DNA of 64,000 nt from Ananas comosus (GCF_001540865.1 NC_033623.1:6809751-6873750); one strand, 5' to 3'; shown: positions 14,101-24,974, counted from the stretch's first letter. Program-made: numbers and translations. Notes: generated from the sequence alone by a model not told the origin.

Positions 14101-17100
14101 GTGCACCGTTTTGCGTGAAAACTTGTGAGCTAGGACCTTTCTACAAGAGAATTATGTTGGAGAGGGACTAGATCGCAAATTCAAAGTTTTGGGAGAGTTT
14201 TGGACAATTATTCATTTAGAATAATGGTTTTAGGTTTTTAAAGTGGGATTTGGGGATTTAGGAACCCAAAAACCCTAGACCTAACCCTCCTTCCCTCCTC
14301 CTTGGACCCCTGAGATGATCTGTGTCGTCGCCGTGGCTATCGCCAGTCGCTGGAGAAGAAGAAAGCAGTTTCTTCTTCTTTTTCTTCTTCTTCTTCTTCT
14401 TCTTCTCTCTCTTTCTCTCTCTCTCCCCTCTATTGTAATGTGAAGGGGAGTAACCCGGACCACCTTGTCACCATGTCGTCGGCCACCGGGACCGCCACCG
14501 CCATCCTCTCGGCCTTCGACAACCCTCCCCCAGCTGTCCTCGGCACCACCGTGCACCAGGGAGTCGCCGCGGCCGAGGTGGAGGTCCACGAGCACTCGCG
14601 ACCTTGGGAAGCCACCCGGCCACCGCCGCCGTGCCACGCCGCCTCTAGCCGTCACCAGCGGGCCCAGAGGGACCATCGGCGTCGCCCCTGGCCGCCCCCA
14701 AGCCGTCGCCGCGCCACGCTGTTGTGCCCTAGCCGCGGCCCCTTTTTGGCCTTCATCGTCGCCGCGCCACCGCAACCTCCCATCCCGGCCAACTCTCCTG
14801 GGTGCTACGACCCTCCCCTAGCTGGAGCTCCCCTATCGTATCGCCGATCGCCGAATTTTTGATGCCCTGGCCCTTGCCTTGTGGCTACCAGGGGGATTCC
14901 AGGGGCTGAGTTGGCCGAGCTCCCTTTTCCGGTCATCGGAGACTTCAGCGAGCACCCGAGAGGTGAGCACCGCACTCCTGGGGTCTTGTGGAGACCAGTG
15001 CTCACCTTCACTGCAATCAGTAAAGCCCCGGTGCGCGTGTGGGATTTGGCCGCTTCCGAGATCAAGCAATTGGAAGGATTTCTCCGCTATTTCGATGTCG
15101 TCTGGCAATCAATCGCGCTCCACACAGCGAGCACGAGCTTCATCACATCGAGACAAGTCAAATCGACTGGCTGGATGGATCCGCTGCGATGGGGATCGGG
15201 GTAACGAGCTTGAAAAATCGTGTTTCATGAATTGTTTTAATAGTATTTAATGCTTTAGTGAGCTAATTGCAAATTGTATGCAATAGGGACCCCGCGCACA
15301 GCCTCGGACAGCATGTAATCGCTGTTAGCGCCTCTTGACTAATTGTCGAAGGTCCGGGAGCCATTGCGGAGTGGAAACGGGGTCTCACGGCGTCGTTTGG
15401 TGGAAATTCGCCTATCAAACGCGGTTCGTGTTGCGGTTTTCACACATTGGCAATTTGAATGCCCTAGATACCCCGCCAAGCCTTGTTGGCTGGTTGCTAC
15501 CACCACCTTCGAAGTCCAAGATGGTGGACAAGCGGTGGAAGGGTTTCGGCGCGTTTTTCAGCAAAATCACCGGTAAAACACAGTTTCGCTTCACGATGAG
15601 TTTCCGACTGTGTGGTCATCCCGAAAATCATCGCCTAGCCCCGTTGGCTGGCCGCCTGGGTCATCTCGTGTGTTCGGAGGCGACAGGTGAGCGGCGGAGG
15701 TTTCCGGTGCCAAAGTGGACACTTCCGGAAGACCGGAGCAAAACGGTCAACCGGCGACGAGCGAGTTGACCTTGGTGCTTGTGTTTGTTGCTCAGACACT
15801 CAAATAGATGTGTTTTAGGGCAGCGGGTGACTCACGGCATGAGTCGATGTGTTTCAGGACGTTTCTTGGGTCCCGCGAGCATCCCGATGCGTTTGCGGGA
15901 TTCCTAGCAAGTTCGGGAATCGATTTTGGGAAACCGATCCCGCAGGTGGTTTTGGGCTTGTGAGTGATGTCTTTTGAGTCAGTAGGATCGATGGACCTAT
16001 CGTAGGTCCGGTCGACGGTCTTGCACACTGTAGGAGCTAGGTGCAACCGCGACATAGGTGGGTACTCCGATCAGAAGTCGGTTCAGTGGTGCACGCTCGG
16101 TGATGTTCCCTTCATCCCTATCCTTTACTGCTTACATATACTTTTCTATCCAGTGCTCAAGCTTTTCACCACCTGACTTCGACCTTGCTCTACTTAGTGC
16201 ATTGTCTCTTTCATTCATGACTTAGAGTAGAGCAGTAGTAACATTGATATACACCTTCTAGTTGACCTGAGTGGTCGGTGCCTGTATACCCCTTGTGACA
16301 TTAACATCATACCTACTAGTTGACCTGAGTAGTCGGTACTTGCATCTATTTGAGAGGATGTTGAGTTGTTCCATCCTAGTTGAGTCGGTACTTGTATGCA
16401 CTTGAGAAGATGTTGAGTCGTTCCATCCTAGTTGACCTGGGTGGTCGGTATTCGTGTTTCCTTACAGTATGATGACCTATTGGTCGGTGTGCCCCAAGAG
16501 GCGGTGATTGTCAGTTATTCGCCGACGGTTAGCTATTGATCATATTCGCATTGATCACCACAGCTCAAGAGTATTTCACGAACACTAGCAGTCTAATCCC
16601 CCGCAGGAGGGTGTTCTCTTTTGAAAAAGTGATAGGTTGCCAACCTGTGAGCGCAGGAGCTTATGCTAGGGTTGTATGTTAGGTGAGCGAGTGGAAAGTG
16701 GCTTTTGCCTGAGATTTTTAGACCGACACTACGATATAGATTTGGTACATTTGGACTTTTCGTCCGGTTGACACATATAGCTATAGTAGCGGTTGTTGCA
16801 TGCTTACTTACAGTTCATCTCTCTTTAGACTTACATTGCTACTGTAGACCTTACCTTACCTTACCTATACCTGGTTACCGGTGAGTATGCTTGCCTTCGT
16901 CGGCTTGCGGTACCCAGTGGGAGACCTTCGTTGGTTTCTTACCCCCTATTTCTCCACAGATGATGCGGGTGGGATTGGTCAGGACGCAGCGTGAGGCCAT
17001 AGCTAGTAGGCGGTCATAGAGGTCTCGATCTACGGTATACGTTCTTGATTACTTCATACATAGCATTAGACATATAGGTGATAATATAGTTCACCCCTAT

Positions 17101-20100
17101 ACCTAATAGTAGATGATACATGTGGTTCAGTTGGTAGTTTACACTTGCAGTTTTGGATGATGTATATACAAGTTTTTGGATACTCATGGTTTTGGACATT
17201 CGTGGTTTTCAAACACTTGTGGTTTATGGTTTCGGCTTTCGGATGTTGGCTTTCTACCGCTCGTGGTAGCGTTTTCAAAATAAAGGTTCCCGGGTGGGGA
17301 ACGATTTTCAAATGGTTTTTTTGTGGTTTTCGATGAAATTAGGATTTCAAAATAAAGTCTTCATGTGGGAGGCATTTGGAACTAATAGGTATGAATGGGA
17401 ATGGATGTGGCTGAGGACTGTTAGCTGAATGTTGACAAATTTTCAACCATTGTTCATCTTGTATCGTTGTATGTGTGTGAGTAGCGACCTGGTTTTTAAA
17501 TTGTACATGTGCTACGTCGTGTAAATACAGGAAAAACTCTGTCTGTTTGTTTCGAAAATTTCTGTATTTATGGCAGGTCTGTTGCACCCTTGGGGGGTCA
17601 AGGTTTATAAAAAAGAAAATGGCAGTTTTCCGCTTACTCTTGAGTTTTAAACATAGCCCGATTTCGACTTGGCTTTCAAAAAGGACCATGGGGCATGACA
17701 TGGGAATAGGACAATCTAGTAGGGATCAATAAATTGTCCAAATTATCCCTTTATTTTGGATACTAAACCCTAAACCCAATTATATTTAGGTGCAAGTTTA
17801 ATGGGTAACTTCAGCTACAAGGTTAACTTCAGTAATTGCATTTCCAACCGACTATTTCAGAGAAAAACGATTATAGAAGTAGTTTCTTCCATTTTGTTTG
17901 AATGACTTAACCTAGGGTACGGTACGCACTTTTGTATTTTTCAAAATCCCGTTTCAACTTGATTTTCATGCAAAAAAAAAAAAGGATGTTGGTATTGCTT
18001 TGAACATCAACCTAAGAGTGTGAGACAAGCATCACTAATGTAACTGACCACTAATGAAGCATAATAACAAGAGTTAAGCTTCATCCTTAGCTAACTGTGG
18101 GAAACACAATTACCAGCAAGTTCATCATCATCATCATCATCATCACTGCCCCCTTCTCAAATGATACTGGATTGACGTTGAGCTATTGAAGGAAGAGTGA
18201 CTTTTCAATTGGTGCAATACTGATTACTGCACCAACATAGACATTTTATAATACTTTTATCATGGTAACTAAAACAAAGGAAGCTTAACTGCTGTTTTGG
18301 TTGATGCCCTCATAAGATGAGCACAAGACAAATGATACAACTCTGATGCCAAATGATGCATGAAAGAAATACTTAAATAGCAGAGCAGAGTCTTAACAAA
18401 ATAGATTAAAAGTTTTTCCTATGCAATCGCACTCACGTAGTAAATAAATGCCTTACCTAGAAGAATTCCTTGAGCGCCTCTATAGTAAGAACTAGTAACT
18501 GTCCTAAATCTCTCCTGGCCAGCTGCAAAAATATATATAAATCACATCATTACAAATATACAAATTAATAGAACGGAAAGCATAATTTAAGAGAAACACA
18601 AGATGGAAAGAACATGCCGCACGATAATTTAGCAAGCTATTTAACAATTCAACCATTTTATCGAATTAAAATATTCACACAATCACAGTCAAAAATAGAA
18701 ATAGTTTTTGAAGAGCAAATTCGCATTGTCAGTCTGCAACCTAGTAAATTCAAGTGCTTGGCCCTAAATAACACTATGTCAACTTTTAGGGATACTAGCA
18801 GACAGGCCAAGGTGGCTGCCATGTATAAAAAAAAATTAGCGGCCACTTGGCAACCAATGCCCCTCCTCTCGCAAAATTGATAATATCTTTTGAAATTAGA
18901 TAGTATCTTCTGCAAAATTTAATGTATCTTTTAATATCAAGCTATGCTCCCACACTTGCCTGCAACAAGAACTTCACACAAATCGGGATAGTATCTTTGT
19001 ATGATAATAAAGTATGATCACAAAATTGAAATGAATGGCTTGACGAATTCAGGGGTGATGAAAGTTTACCACAAGATTACAGTCTTAATAAATATAGTAA
19101 AAAAAGTGAAGTTTTTAAATACTGTACATTGTGTGCCATATAATTTTAATACATTTAATACAATGGCATGTACTTTGAACTATGTGAAGACATTCTTTTC
19201 CGTGGATTTTTTATCTAAGAGGTCAAACATTTTTTTCTGCAAGTTATAACCATCTGTTTATGCAAAATGAGCCTCATTACTCTTTTAAAGTATGGTTAAA
19301 ACGGTGTGTGAAATAGAATAAGCAACTTCTTGAATGAACATATACCAACAAAGAAGCAGCATAGCGTAAGAAAGGTAAGTCAATATATGAAAATCTGTAC
19401 TTGCTTTAACTATTCCAATTTGTATTGCAATTTACCAGTGTCCCATATCGTCAGCTTCAACTTCTTTCCACCAATCGTAAGAAACTTGACTTTAAAATCC
19501 ACCCCTAATCATACATTTCAAGAAAAGTTAGTAGAAGTATAAAATGGAGGAAAGGAAACCTTGAAGAACAAAAGATTGTTTTCTCACCCCTCACCCCCAC
19601 CCTTCCCGCCCCCCACCACAGAAAACCCAAAAAAAAAAAAACCAAAATACCCCAACCAGGGGAAAAAAAATGGAGTGCCTGTACACAAGCAGCATATGAT
19701 AAGCTTTGACCTTGTGTTTAAGGACAATTATTCTCCATAAATAGGAATCATTAGGTGCTACATAAATTTTTATAAAACAGACTTGATACTTGATTAATAC
19801 ATAACCATAGGCATTCATACACCTAAACATAGACATCCATACTCCAAGTTCCCCTGGAAGTCCATTAGACTTACAAAAATATTCCATCAAGCCCCATTAA
19901 AGTCCAAAAGGGATACAACTAGCGACCACCATAAGCAAAAACAACAAGCAACAATAATCTCAAAAAGTTGCACTTGATGGTGGTCATCAGCGTGAAAATG
20001 CAAAAGAGCAAGCAAAAGCTACTCAGGCACTTGCCAATAGAGTAGAAGCACATGGAATAAATATGGTAGCCATAAACCATGTCTATGCGTTTTATATTAT

Positions 20101-22068
20101 ATGCATATCTGTAGAGTGACTTATAATTATTTGTCACTCGACAGCAATCATCAAAAATGTGCTCTTTCGAACAAAAGCATAGGCATGGATGAGATATGCA
20201 AATAACATGAAGTATGAGAACTAGTGTGCTGCCACTACTATGTCCATTCAAAGCTCCGAAGCTTTCATAAACTTGAGAAGATATAAAGAAATGGAAAAGA
20301 GAACGGGATCTTATATTGGGGGTTCCTATCCATTTCTTAAAAAGACAAACAAACGTTTCTCTAATCTATCACTCCAAAGGGTACTTGATTCAATTTCCTC
20401 CCGTTACATGTCACCGCCCTTCCAATTTCTCCTTGATGAACATCAAAATATTTCCCAGAGCCTGTTGCTTTCATAATAGCAGATGTGAACTTGTGAATAG
20501 CACGCTGAAAGCATACTTTAGGTCTCAATGTATGCAAACTATCGAGTCAGCAAGTGATTCTCTTGATACAATCCACAGCTTGTTGTCAAATAAATGTAAA
20601 CTTTGGGTCAAGACTACCTCATGTTATTCTTCCCTTTCGACAAAGCTATATAAGATAAATTTGTGAGTTAAATGGTGGCATATATTGCCAGGTCCTTATT
20701 TTAGTTGTATTTAAGACTGCTTTCCTTCATGATAATCTAGTTGAAAATTTGCATGTTTATCCTCTGGCTTTTTCCCCAGCCAATTAATGTTTCCTACATC
20801 ATTTGAACAGCTCAATTAACTGCTTCGAACTCTGCAGAGATCTTTCTTAAATACCATTAGCTTTTTATCTTCTATTTGTAAAGATAGGCTTCAATGTTTC
20901 GTTCTCTTATGGTATTTCTATCAAAGGAAAAACAAAAATTCTCCTCTATTATGTAAGTCAAATAGCTCTTAAGATTTGTTAACAGCATGTTGCGTTGTGG
21001 TCAAACACCAACAGCCTTCTTTTGGCTTATGTCAACAGAATTAACTGCATGCTAAGAAACCTACTCAAAACTTCAATTTTTCATTACATTGGATGTACAA
21101 TATGTCATTTGCCAAGAATTCCAGCATTGGAATCTCATAAAACTCAAAGAAAATGGACGATGGCCCAGCACTTTTCCAATTTACTACCGCATGCAGCAAG
21201 TAGGATTACTTTGGAAGTCACACAACTTACATAGTCTCAACTAAAAAGACCTACAATTACATATCCATTTCATCAAGCAGTCTCACAATTCTTTCATTAG
21301 AGTTGCCAAATTAGAGACTGTAACCAAGGGAGTAAACCCTGCAGCACCTAGGTATTGCCAGATACTAACTCAAGAACTCCAATTAAGCAAGCATGCGGAC
21401 CATAAACGGCATTGCCAAAGATGCAGACCGGAATCAATCAGCACGAAGCATAATCTAGCTGGAGCTGTTTTAATACTGACCTTATCAAGTACATAGTATC
21501 ATGCCAGCTGGAGTGTTTTAATACTCTGCCTATCGTGCTTACCCCATATTACAAGGCAATATTTGAGCCGATACTAATCAATTTAGCATAGAAATTTTGC
21601 TAATTAATGCTGGTTGACACGTACAATTACATTTTTAGCTTTCTAGCAACAAGCAATCTCTCAACAGATTGCAAATCAAGCAAACAAAAAAAGAAAAGAA
21701 CTAAATGTAACCCAAATTCACATAATATTTCACACCCAAACACTACCAAGAGGTAAATCCTAGAAATTCCACAACCGAGGATTCGAATTCCACGGTGCCA
21801 TACACAGAAGAACATCGATTTAGGCACGGATCTGAGTCTAACAAACACATTCCCCACATTTGCACACTCAAAGAACACTAAATACAAAGGAAAAACCGCG
21901 AAAATGAAGATGATAGAGAGGGATCATACCGATCGTCGGCGAAAGATCTTCGAGTTGGTTGGAGATGAAGGTGACGAGGAGGCTACTCTTGCCGACGCCG
22001 GAGTCCCCGATGAGCAGGATCTTGAAGGAGTAGTCGTAGCTACTCCCCGGACCCGACGACGAACCCAT
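197..22068 (-). CDS. RABC1: RABC1/Rab18-type small GTPase, five exons visible, 3' end off the window
   Basis: Ras-superfamily GTPase of the plant RABC (Rab18) group, a membrane-traffic switch that cycles between GTP and GDP forms. Exons on the minus strand are 22068-21930, 19504-19436, 18522-18457, 12941-12820 and 325-197; all introns are GT-AG and the exons join in frame to 175 codons. Visible motifs are the P-loop GDSGVGKS (residues 21-28), switch I with LSPTIG (42-47), WDTAGQE (67-73), NKVD (128-131) and ECSAK (156-160), so all five G boxes are intact. The start is the ATG at 22068; the frame is open further upstream but has no earlier ATG. Family members have about 210 residues, so about 35 residues, including the C-terminal prenylation cysteines, should lie left of position 1. 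The RAB18 assignment comes from the MGSSSG N-terminus, the YDVTRRETF segment and the AKE-ELYSTN segment, as remembered from Arabidopsis RABC1. Confidence 0.93.
1221..1698 (+). repeat. Chromovirus 5' LTR
   Basis: Starts TGTCAAGGACTTAG and ends CCGTAACA. It aligns along its length with 8928-9742. It contains a (GT)n run at about 1486-1501 and the CTCTCTCTC tract later shared with the 3' copy. Confidence 0.9.
1701..1713 (+). other. Primer-binding site (initiator Met-tRNA)
   Basis: TGGTATCAGAGCC begins two bases after the LTR end, the usual complement of the plant initiator tRNA-Met 3' end. Confidence 0.9.
1731..2680 (+). pseudogene. Chromovirus gag (broken)
   Basis: Starts with ATG at 1731. 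The first part (to 2174) has a coiled-coil-like charged segment. The same frame continues past a stop at 2172 to about 2322 and meets another stop; the conserved capsid part (FYPEHVEYL, then [11 protein letters not shown] and FLDGLQP) then reads in another frame, 2342-2680. At least two stops and one frameshift make it non-functional. Confidence 0.85.
2770..3459 (+). pseudogene. Chromovirus zinc knuckle and protease (broken)
   Basis: A zinc-knuckle relic reads CYVDGKNH then a stop then VRDCLKKK, so its second Cys is lost. The aspartic protease segment reads [12 protein letters not shown]; the catalytic D-T-G has become D-T-E. After a stop at 3160 the frame continues as [15 protein letters not shown]. 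The stretch ends at the nested LTR insertion. Confidence 0.8.
3460..6215 (-). mobile_element. Solo LTR (2.76 kb) nested in the chromovirus
   Basis: On the plus strand it runs TGTCACGCCCCGCCCC to GGTACCTTACA, with flanks GAGGT (3455-3459) and GAGGC (6216-6220), a TSD with one mismatch. Removing it restores the reading from the protease C-terminus into the start of RT. It has no ORF of note. It holds imperfect repeats of gaggagctaccccgctc around 4270-4620, a (GA)n run at about 5529-5558 and a (TA)n run at about 5613-5637. The end ..GGGGCGTGACA (minus orientation) is shared with the LTRs at 13726, 24975 and 53429, a family resembling Tekay/Del-type long LTRs. Confidence 0.85.
6216..8885 (+). pseudogene. 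Chromovirus pol: RT, RNase H, integrase, chromodomain (broken)
   Basis: RT begins [20 protein letters not shown] and continues through [20 protein letters not shown]. The catalytic YxDD box is YLDI in this copy. RNase H shows [11 protein letters not shown], and its later Asp is Asn ([11 protein letters not shown]). The integrase shows [24 protein letters not shown] and IISDRDPTF. Near the end come [18 protein letters not shown] and a chromodomain-like stretch ending [11 protein letters not shown]. Many stops and frame changes; inactive. Confidence 0.88.
8915..8927 (+). other. Chromovirus polypurine tract
   Basis: AGGTGGGGAAGAG directly precedes the TG of the 3' LTR. Confidence 0.75.
8928..9742 (+). 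repeat. Chromovirus 3' LTR with nested insertion
   Basis: Homologous to 1221-1698 throughout, except for an extra block at about 9262-9600. Substitutions are frequent, so the insertion is old. Its end is eroded (CCGTGAT instead of CCGTAACA) but abuts the TSD CGATA. Confidence 0.88.
9266..9598. mobile_element. Small non-autonomous DNA transposon in the 3' LTR (hAT-like)
   Basis: Absent from the 5' LTR. Terminal inverted repeats are TAGTTAGTTAATTCGG and, reversed, TGTTAGTTAATTTGCG. Flanks TTGCCTCA and TTGCTCTA look like a decayed 8-bp duplication. The interior is rich in AATTCG and its complement. Confidence 0.65.
10297..10540. repeat. (TA)n-flanked palindromic element, short
   Basis: Lies between TA-rich tracts at about 10285 and 10541. 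Weak inverted similarity between tctagtgctttcgat on the left and the reverse complement of the right end. It probably belongs with the other TA-embedded elements listed below. Confidence 0.4.
10565..11159. mobile_element. (TA)n-flanked palindromic element A, long inverted repeats
   Basis: Sits between (TA)n at 10541-10564 and 11160-11190. The arms, about 160 bp each, match at about 90 percent by eye. Both contain GGGCTGCTGTGCTCT, then GACGATCGGCTCCGTTAAAC, then TTGATCTAGCG, and both end near TATCATTTACCTA. No ORF. Nested inside the hAT-type element. Confidence 0.8.
12820..12941 (-). CDS. RABC1: RABC1 exon 4 (residues 92-132, NKVD)
   Basis: 122 bases between TTTGGTCAG| and GACAAG|GTAGAAG. It begins [20 protein letters not shown] and ends at NKVDK, the guanine-specificity motif. 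Confidence 0.92.
13726..17700 (+). mobile_element. Long LTR, probably solo, in RABC1 intron 3
   Basis: Starts TGTGAGAACTGAGG and ends GGGGCATGACA. Flanks TGGGG (13721-13725) and TGGGA (17701-17705) form a TSD with one mismatch. It shares many blocks with the solo LTR at 24975-28025: a ttacgcgattatta..tttcacttaaagtga block near the start, the CCAGTGGGAG..TTACCCCC block, and the tail around aaactctgtctgt and tcaaggttt. A GC-rich stretch at 14280-15000 gives open frames that are low-complexity Pro/Arg/Ala; I do not regard them as genes. Confidence 0.75.
18122..18146. repeat. (TCA)n microsatellite
   Basis: About eight TCA units within RABC1 intron 3. Confidence 0.9.
18457..18522 (-). CDS. RABC1: RABC1 exon 3 (residues 70-92, switch II)
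   Basis: 66 bases between TTTTTGCAG| and CTAG|GTAAGG. It encodes [20 protein letters not shown] plus LL, the switch II region with the catalytic Gln of the DTAGQE motif. Confidence 0.92.
   Translation of the reverse strand: MARRDLGQLLVLTIEALKEFF
18523..19435 (-). other. RABC1 intron 2
   Basis: 913 bases of AT-rich sequence with no gene or recognisable repeat. Confidence 0.85.
19436..19504 (-). CDS. RABC1: RABC1 exon 2 (residues 47-70)
   Basis: 69 bases between ..ATTAG| and CACTG|GTAAAT. It encodes [20 protein letters not shown] plus WDT. The phase matches exons 1 and 3 exactly. Confidence 0.92.
19505..21929 (-). other. RABC1 intron 1
   Basis: 2425 bases, AT-rich. Apart from the G-rich (minus strand) tract at 19587-19614 I see no structured feature and no coding region. 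Confidence 0.85.
19587..19614 (-). promoter_or_regulatory. G-quadruplex motif on the RABC1 sense strand
   Basis: Minus strand reads GGGGGGCGGGAAGGGTGGGG followed by GTGAGGGG: at least four G-runs of three or more separated by loops of one to three bases. It lies in intron 1, so the motif is in the pre-mRNA. Confidence 0.6.
21930..22068 (-). CDS. RABC1: RABC1 exon 1 (residues 1-47, P-loop)
   Basis: 139 bases from the ATG to a donor reading ATCG|GTATGA. It encodes the short Ser/Gly N-terminus, the P-loop GDSGVGKSS and switch I through SPTI. The last base is the first base of the Gly47 codon. Confidence 0.93.
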
Positions 22069-22460
22069 CAAGAACCAACCTCGATCGATCAAACCCTACC
22101 TTGACCCTGCACTTCGCCAATGGCGAAGGCGAGGTGGGTGAGAAGAAGCAACGGAGAGGAGAGAGGGGGAGAGAGGGAGAGAGAGAGGGAGAGTGAAAAT
22201 AGGAATAGAGATGATAAGAAATAATAAGGATGAATAAATAAATAAATAAATGTGCGAATAGTAATAATAATAATATAAAGAAAAGGAAAGAAATGGGGGA
22301 GAAAGGGAGAGACAGGAGGGAGGGTGGCATCTGGCAGAAGCAGGCTTGCCCACGCCCGCACCCACGGAGGCGGTTAGCTGACAGCCAAATGGGAACAGCC
22401 GTTTTGCCGGGCAACGGCATTTGGCGTCCTCCAACTCGCGCTGACGTCATTTATTAATGT
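22069..22460 (-). promoter_or_regulatory. RABC1 5' leader and proximal promoter
   Basis: Upstream of the ATG the minus strand is a long pyrimidine-rich stretch (CTCTCTC and CCCTCTCTC tracts, about 22150-22200 and 22280-22330), typical of plant 5' UTRs. A palindromic TGACGTCA bZIP-type site lies at 22442-22449, and an AT-rich TTAATAAAT, which could be a TATA box, lies just upstream of it. The transcription start is not determinable here. Confidence 0.4.
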
Positions 22461-22563
22461 CCCAAAATTTATTGCTTGCACCGGCTGTACCACGCCGTAC
22501 ACCGTATTTGGTCCTCTCTGAAAGTCTTGTCTACTAATTACTTCAGTTTATTTAAAAGAGCAA

Positions 22564-23574
22564 GAGCTTTTTTTTTTGTATTTAGTCCTATAGAAAAAAA
22601 AAAATTTACAAATAGGCACACAAAATTTATATTTACAAGATTAATTTTATTCCCATCATGCAAGCGTCACACGAATGCCATATGGGCATGATGATAGGTT
22701 AAGTTGAACACAGTAAATCATTCACGATATTTGAATACTATGAATGATTCACCGTGTCCTTACTAAATTATAAATTCGAAATATTACGTAATATCATAGT
22801 ACGAAAATAATAAAACACGGTGAAACATTCACCGTGTCCAACTTAACTTCCACGCTCGTGTGGTGCTTACGTGGTAGGAATAAGGTCAATCTTGCAAATA
22901 TAAATTTTAGGCTAAACTGCATAAAACCATTCTGTCAAAACCCGAATTTTCACTCCCCCCTCCTGTCATTTAAAAACCTACAATTTGCTCCCTTATAAAA
23001 TGAAAAATGTTCACGGGAGGATATGATGTGTAAAATGACCATTTTGCTCCTTACCATTTTCGTCTCCTCCATCATCTTCCTCAACTGCCGCCTCGATCGG
23101 CCGCGATTTCTTTCAATTTTCTTCTCCACTTGCTCTCCTTCTCCTCCTACACCCTCGCCACCCCTCAATTTTGGCGACAGTAGGGAGGAAATCGAGGTGG
23201 GCGTTGATGGAGAGGTAGGCAAGGGCAACGAGGGCTAAGGCGAGGCGGCGGAAGAGGGAGAAGGGGATGTGGGCGAGGGCGAGGCAATGGAGGAGGGTGA
23301 GGCGGCGGCGAGGCGGCGAGCCGGAGGGAGGCGAAGCAACAGGAAAGAGGGTGAAGAGGTATTTTTGGCACAAAAAAATATTTTATAACGGAACCCTAAC
23401 GGTAGGGGATGAAGTGCACATTTTTTATTTTACAAGGGGGCAAAATGCAGGTTTAAATAACAGGGGGGAAAGTGAAAAATTAGATTTTGACAGGAGGATT
23501 TCTGTAATTTAGCCTAAATTTTATAAGGCTATTTAGATTTTTTTTTTTCGGGAGGCTAAATGCAAAAAAAGCCC
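22564..23574. mobile_element. Inverted-repeat element interrupted by a Mutator-like MITE
   Basis: The left part (gagctttttttt..tatttagtcctatag..aaaatttatatttacaag) pairs with the right part across the nested element (..ttataaggctatttag..ggaggctaaatgcaaaaaaagccc). The arms are roughly 130 bp, and a palindromic ttcaccgtgtcc segment lies near 22750-22840. No clear target duplication, so the exact ends are uncertain. Confidence 0.55.
22920..23514. mobile_element. Mutator-like MITE, family 1 copy a (GC-rich core)
   Basis: Exact 9-bp duplication TAAATTTTA (22911-22919 and 23515-23523). Inverted ends GGCTAAACTGCATAAAACC and GGCTAAATTACAGAAATCC extend about 100 bp. The core is GC-rich (about 23090-23340) and homologous, inverted, to that of the copy at 35513. 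Confidence 0.85.
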
Positions 23575-23929
23575 AATAGCGAGCTTTCTAGTATACCTCA
23601 AAATAAAGTTATGCATTTTATACTTATTCCATTTAATAAAAGTCATTAATTTTTTGCTTATCATATTAATTTTTTAATTTTTATTAAAAATTATTTGAAA
23701 TTTAATATGACGGGGATGTAGAATCTACACATTCCTTTTGGAATCTACAAATAGTTTTTTTTCTAATAAAATTAACCTTTTCATATATATTACTAGAACA
23801 GATTTTTTTTATCGTCTTTTGGCTAATTTCTTGCCACTTTAAATTGGTGGAGCCTAAGCATAGGCAGTTAATTGCAGAAGAAATTAAAATTTGAAAAACA
23901 AATATAAAGTTCGTAAAGTTTAAATAAGA

Positions 23930-24371
23930 ATAAATTACACTTTTGGCCCTCAATCTATAAGACGTGTTATATTTTAGTTCTCAAATTTTAATTAGTTGTA
24001 ATTTTAAACTCAAGTTATCAGGTATGTGATATTTTAGTGTTTGGACTTTCTAAATTATAGCAATACCCTATTTGATGATGCAACAATAACTAAAATGTCA
24101 CATTACTTCGATACAATTAATAATTCATTAATACTTATTCAGAAAAAATTATATTGTGACATTTAATTGTTACAATTTAGAAACTTCGAGAACTAAAGTA
24201 TCATATATCTTATACTTAGAGTCAAAAATTATAACAAATTAAAGTTTGAGAACTAAAGTATCATACGTCTCATAGTTCGAATAAAAAATTATAATGAATT
24301 AAAATTAAAGATTAAAATGTCATGCATGAATGCCTCGATCATGGTTTGAGAATTAAAATGTAATCTATCTC
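23930..24371. mobile_element. Probable MITE, family with TTACACTTTTGG ends
   Basis: Left end taaattacacttttggccctc and, reversed, right end gatagattacattttaattctc. Internal repeats of gagaactaaagtatcat. Same family as 31201-31791; target duplication not clear. Confidence 0.45.
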
Positions 24372-24420
24372 TTAAATGAGAGCAATGCTACTAATCTATT
24401 TCGAAGTAAGTTTTATATTT

Positions 24421-24964
24421 GGGATAATTGGCTATATACTCCTCAAAACTTTTAAAATATCCCATTTACCTTTACCTTCTTTTTTTTTTTTCTTTCTAAT
24501 ATACCCCTCATATGTTTCTCCATTATTCCAAAATACTTATACAGTTACCACCCGTTTAGTTAACTTGGGTTAAACGTGAGTTAAATATCTAATAGAGTTT
24601 AAAAAAAAAAAGTTAAAATGCCTTTTTTGACCTTTAACTTAAGGGCAAATAAAAAATATTTGTGATAGTAGAATGATATATTTAAAAAGACCAAAAGTCA
24701 AAATATTTTTTATGCCCCTAACATAAGGACAAATAAGAAAAGTCGGTGATGATGGAAGAGTATATTTAAAAGAAAAATAATAATTTCACACAGATAACAA
24801 GTATTAAGTATTGCTAATAGTTCATTAATAACAGAATTTAATTATAGATGTATATTTGAAATAGATTGGAACGTTAAAAAAAAAAAGTATTTTTAATATC
24901 AGTCTTCTAAAAGAGATAAATTAGAAAGTCGAAAATTTTTCAAAAATATATAAGCAATTGCCCC
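24421..24964. mobile_element. Mutator-like MITE with 9-bp TSD
   Basis: Exact duplication TTTATATTT (24412-24420 and 24965-24973). Inverted ends GGGATAATTGGCTATATAC and GGGGCAATTGCTTATATAT. No coding capacity. Confidence 0.8.
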
Positions 24965-24974
24965 TTTATATTTT

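Larger units (their letters stand above)
12942..18456 (-). other. RABC1 intron 3, 5.5 kb, holds a 4-kb LTR
   Basis: The LTR-like block 13726-17700 accounts for most of it. The remaining 1.5 kb (12942-13720, 17706-18456) is AT-rich with no convincing coding signal. Confidence 0.85.

Noticed and set aside
14281..14862. Long overlapping open frames (up to 164 codons) on both strands
   Set aside because: GC-rich, Pro/Arg/Ala low-complexity frames within the long LTR at 13726-17700; no domain, and open on both strands because of composition.
22069..22092. Earlier in-frame start for RABC1 at 22092
   Set aside because: The codon there is TTG, not ATG; the family N-terminus MGSSSG starts at 22068.
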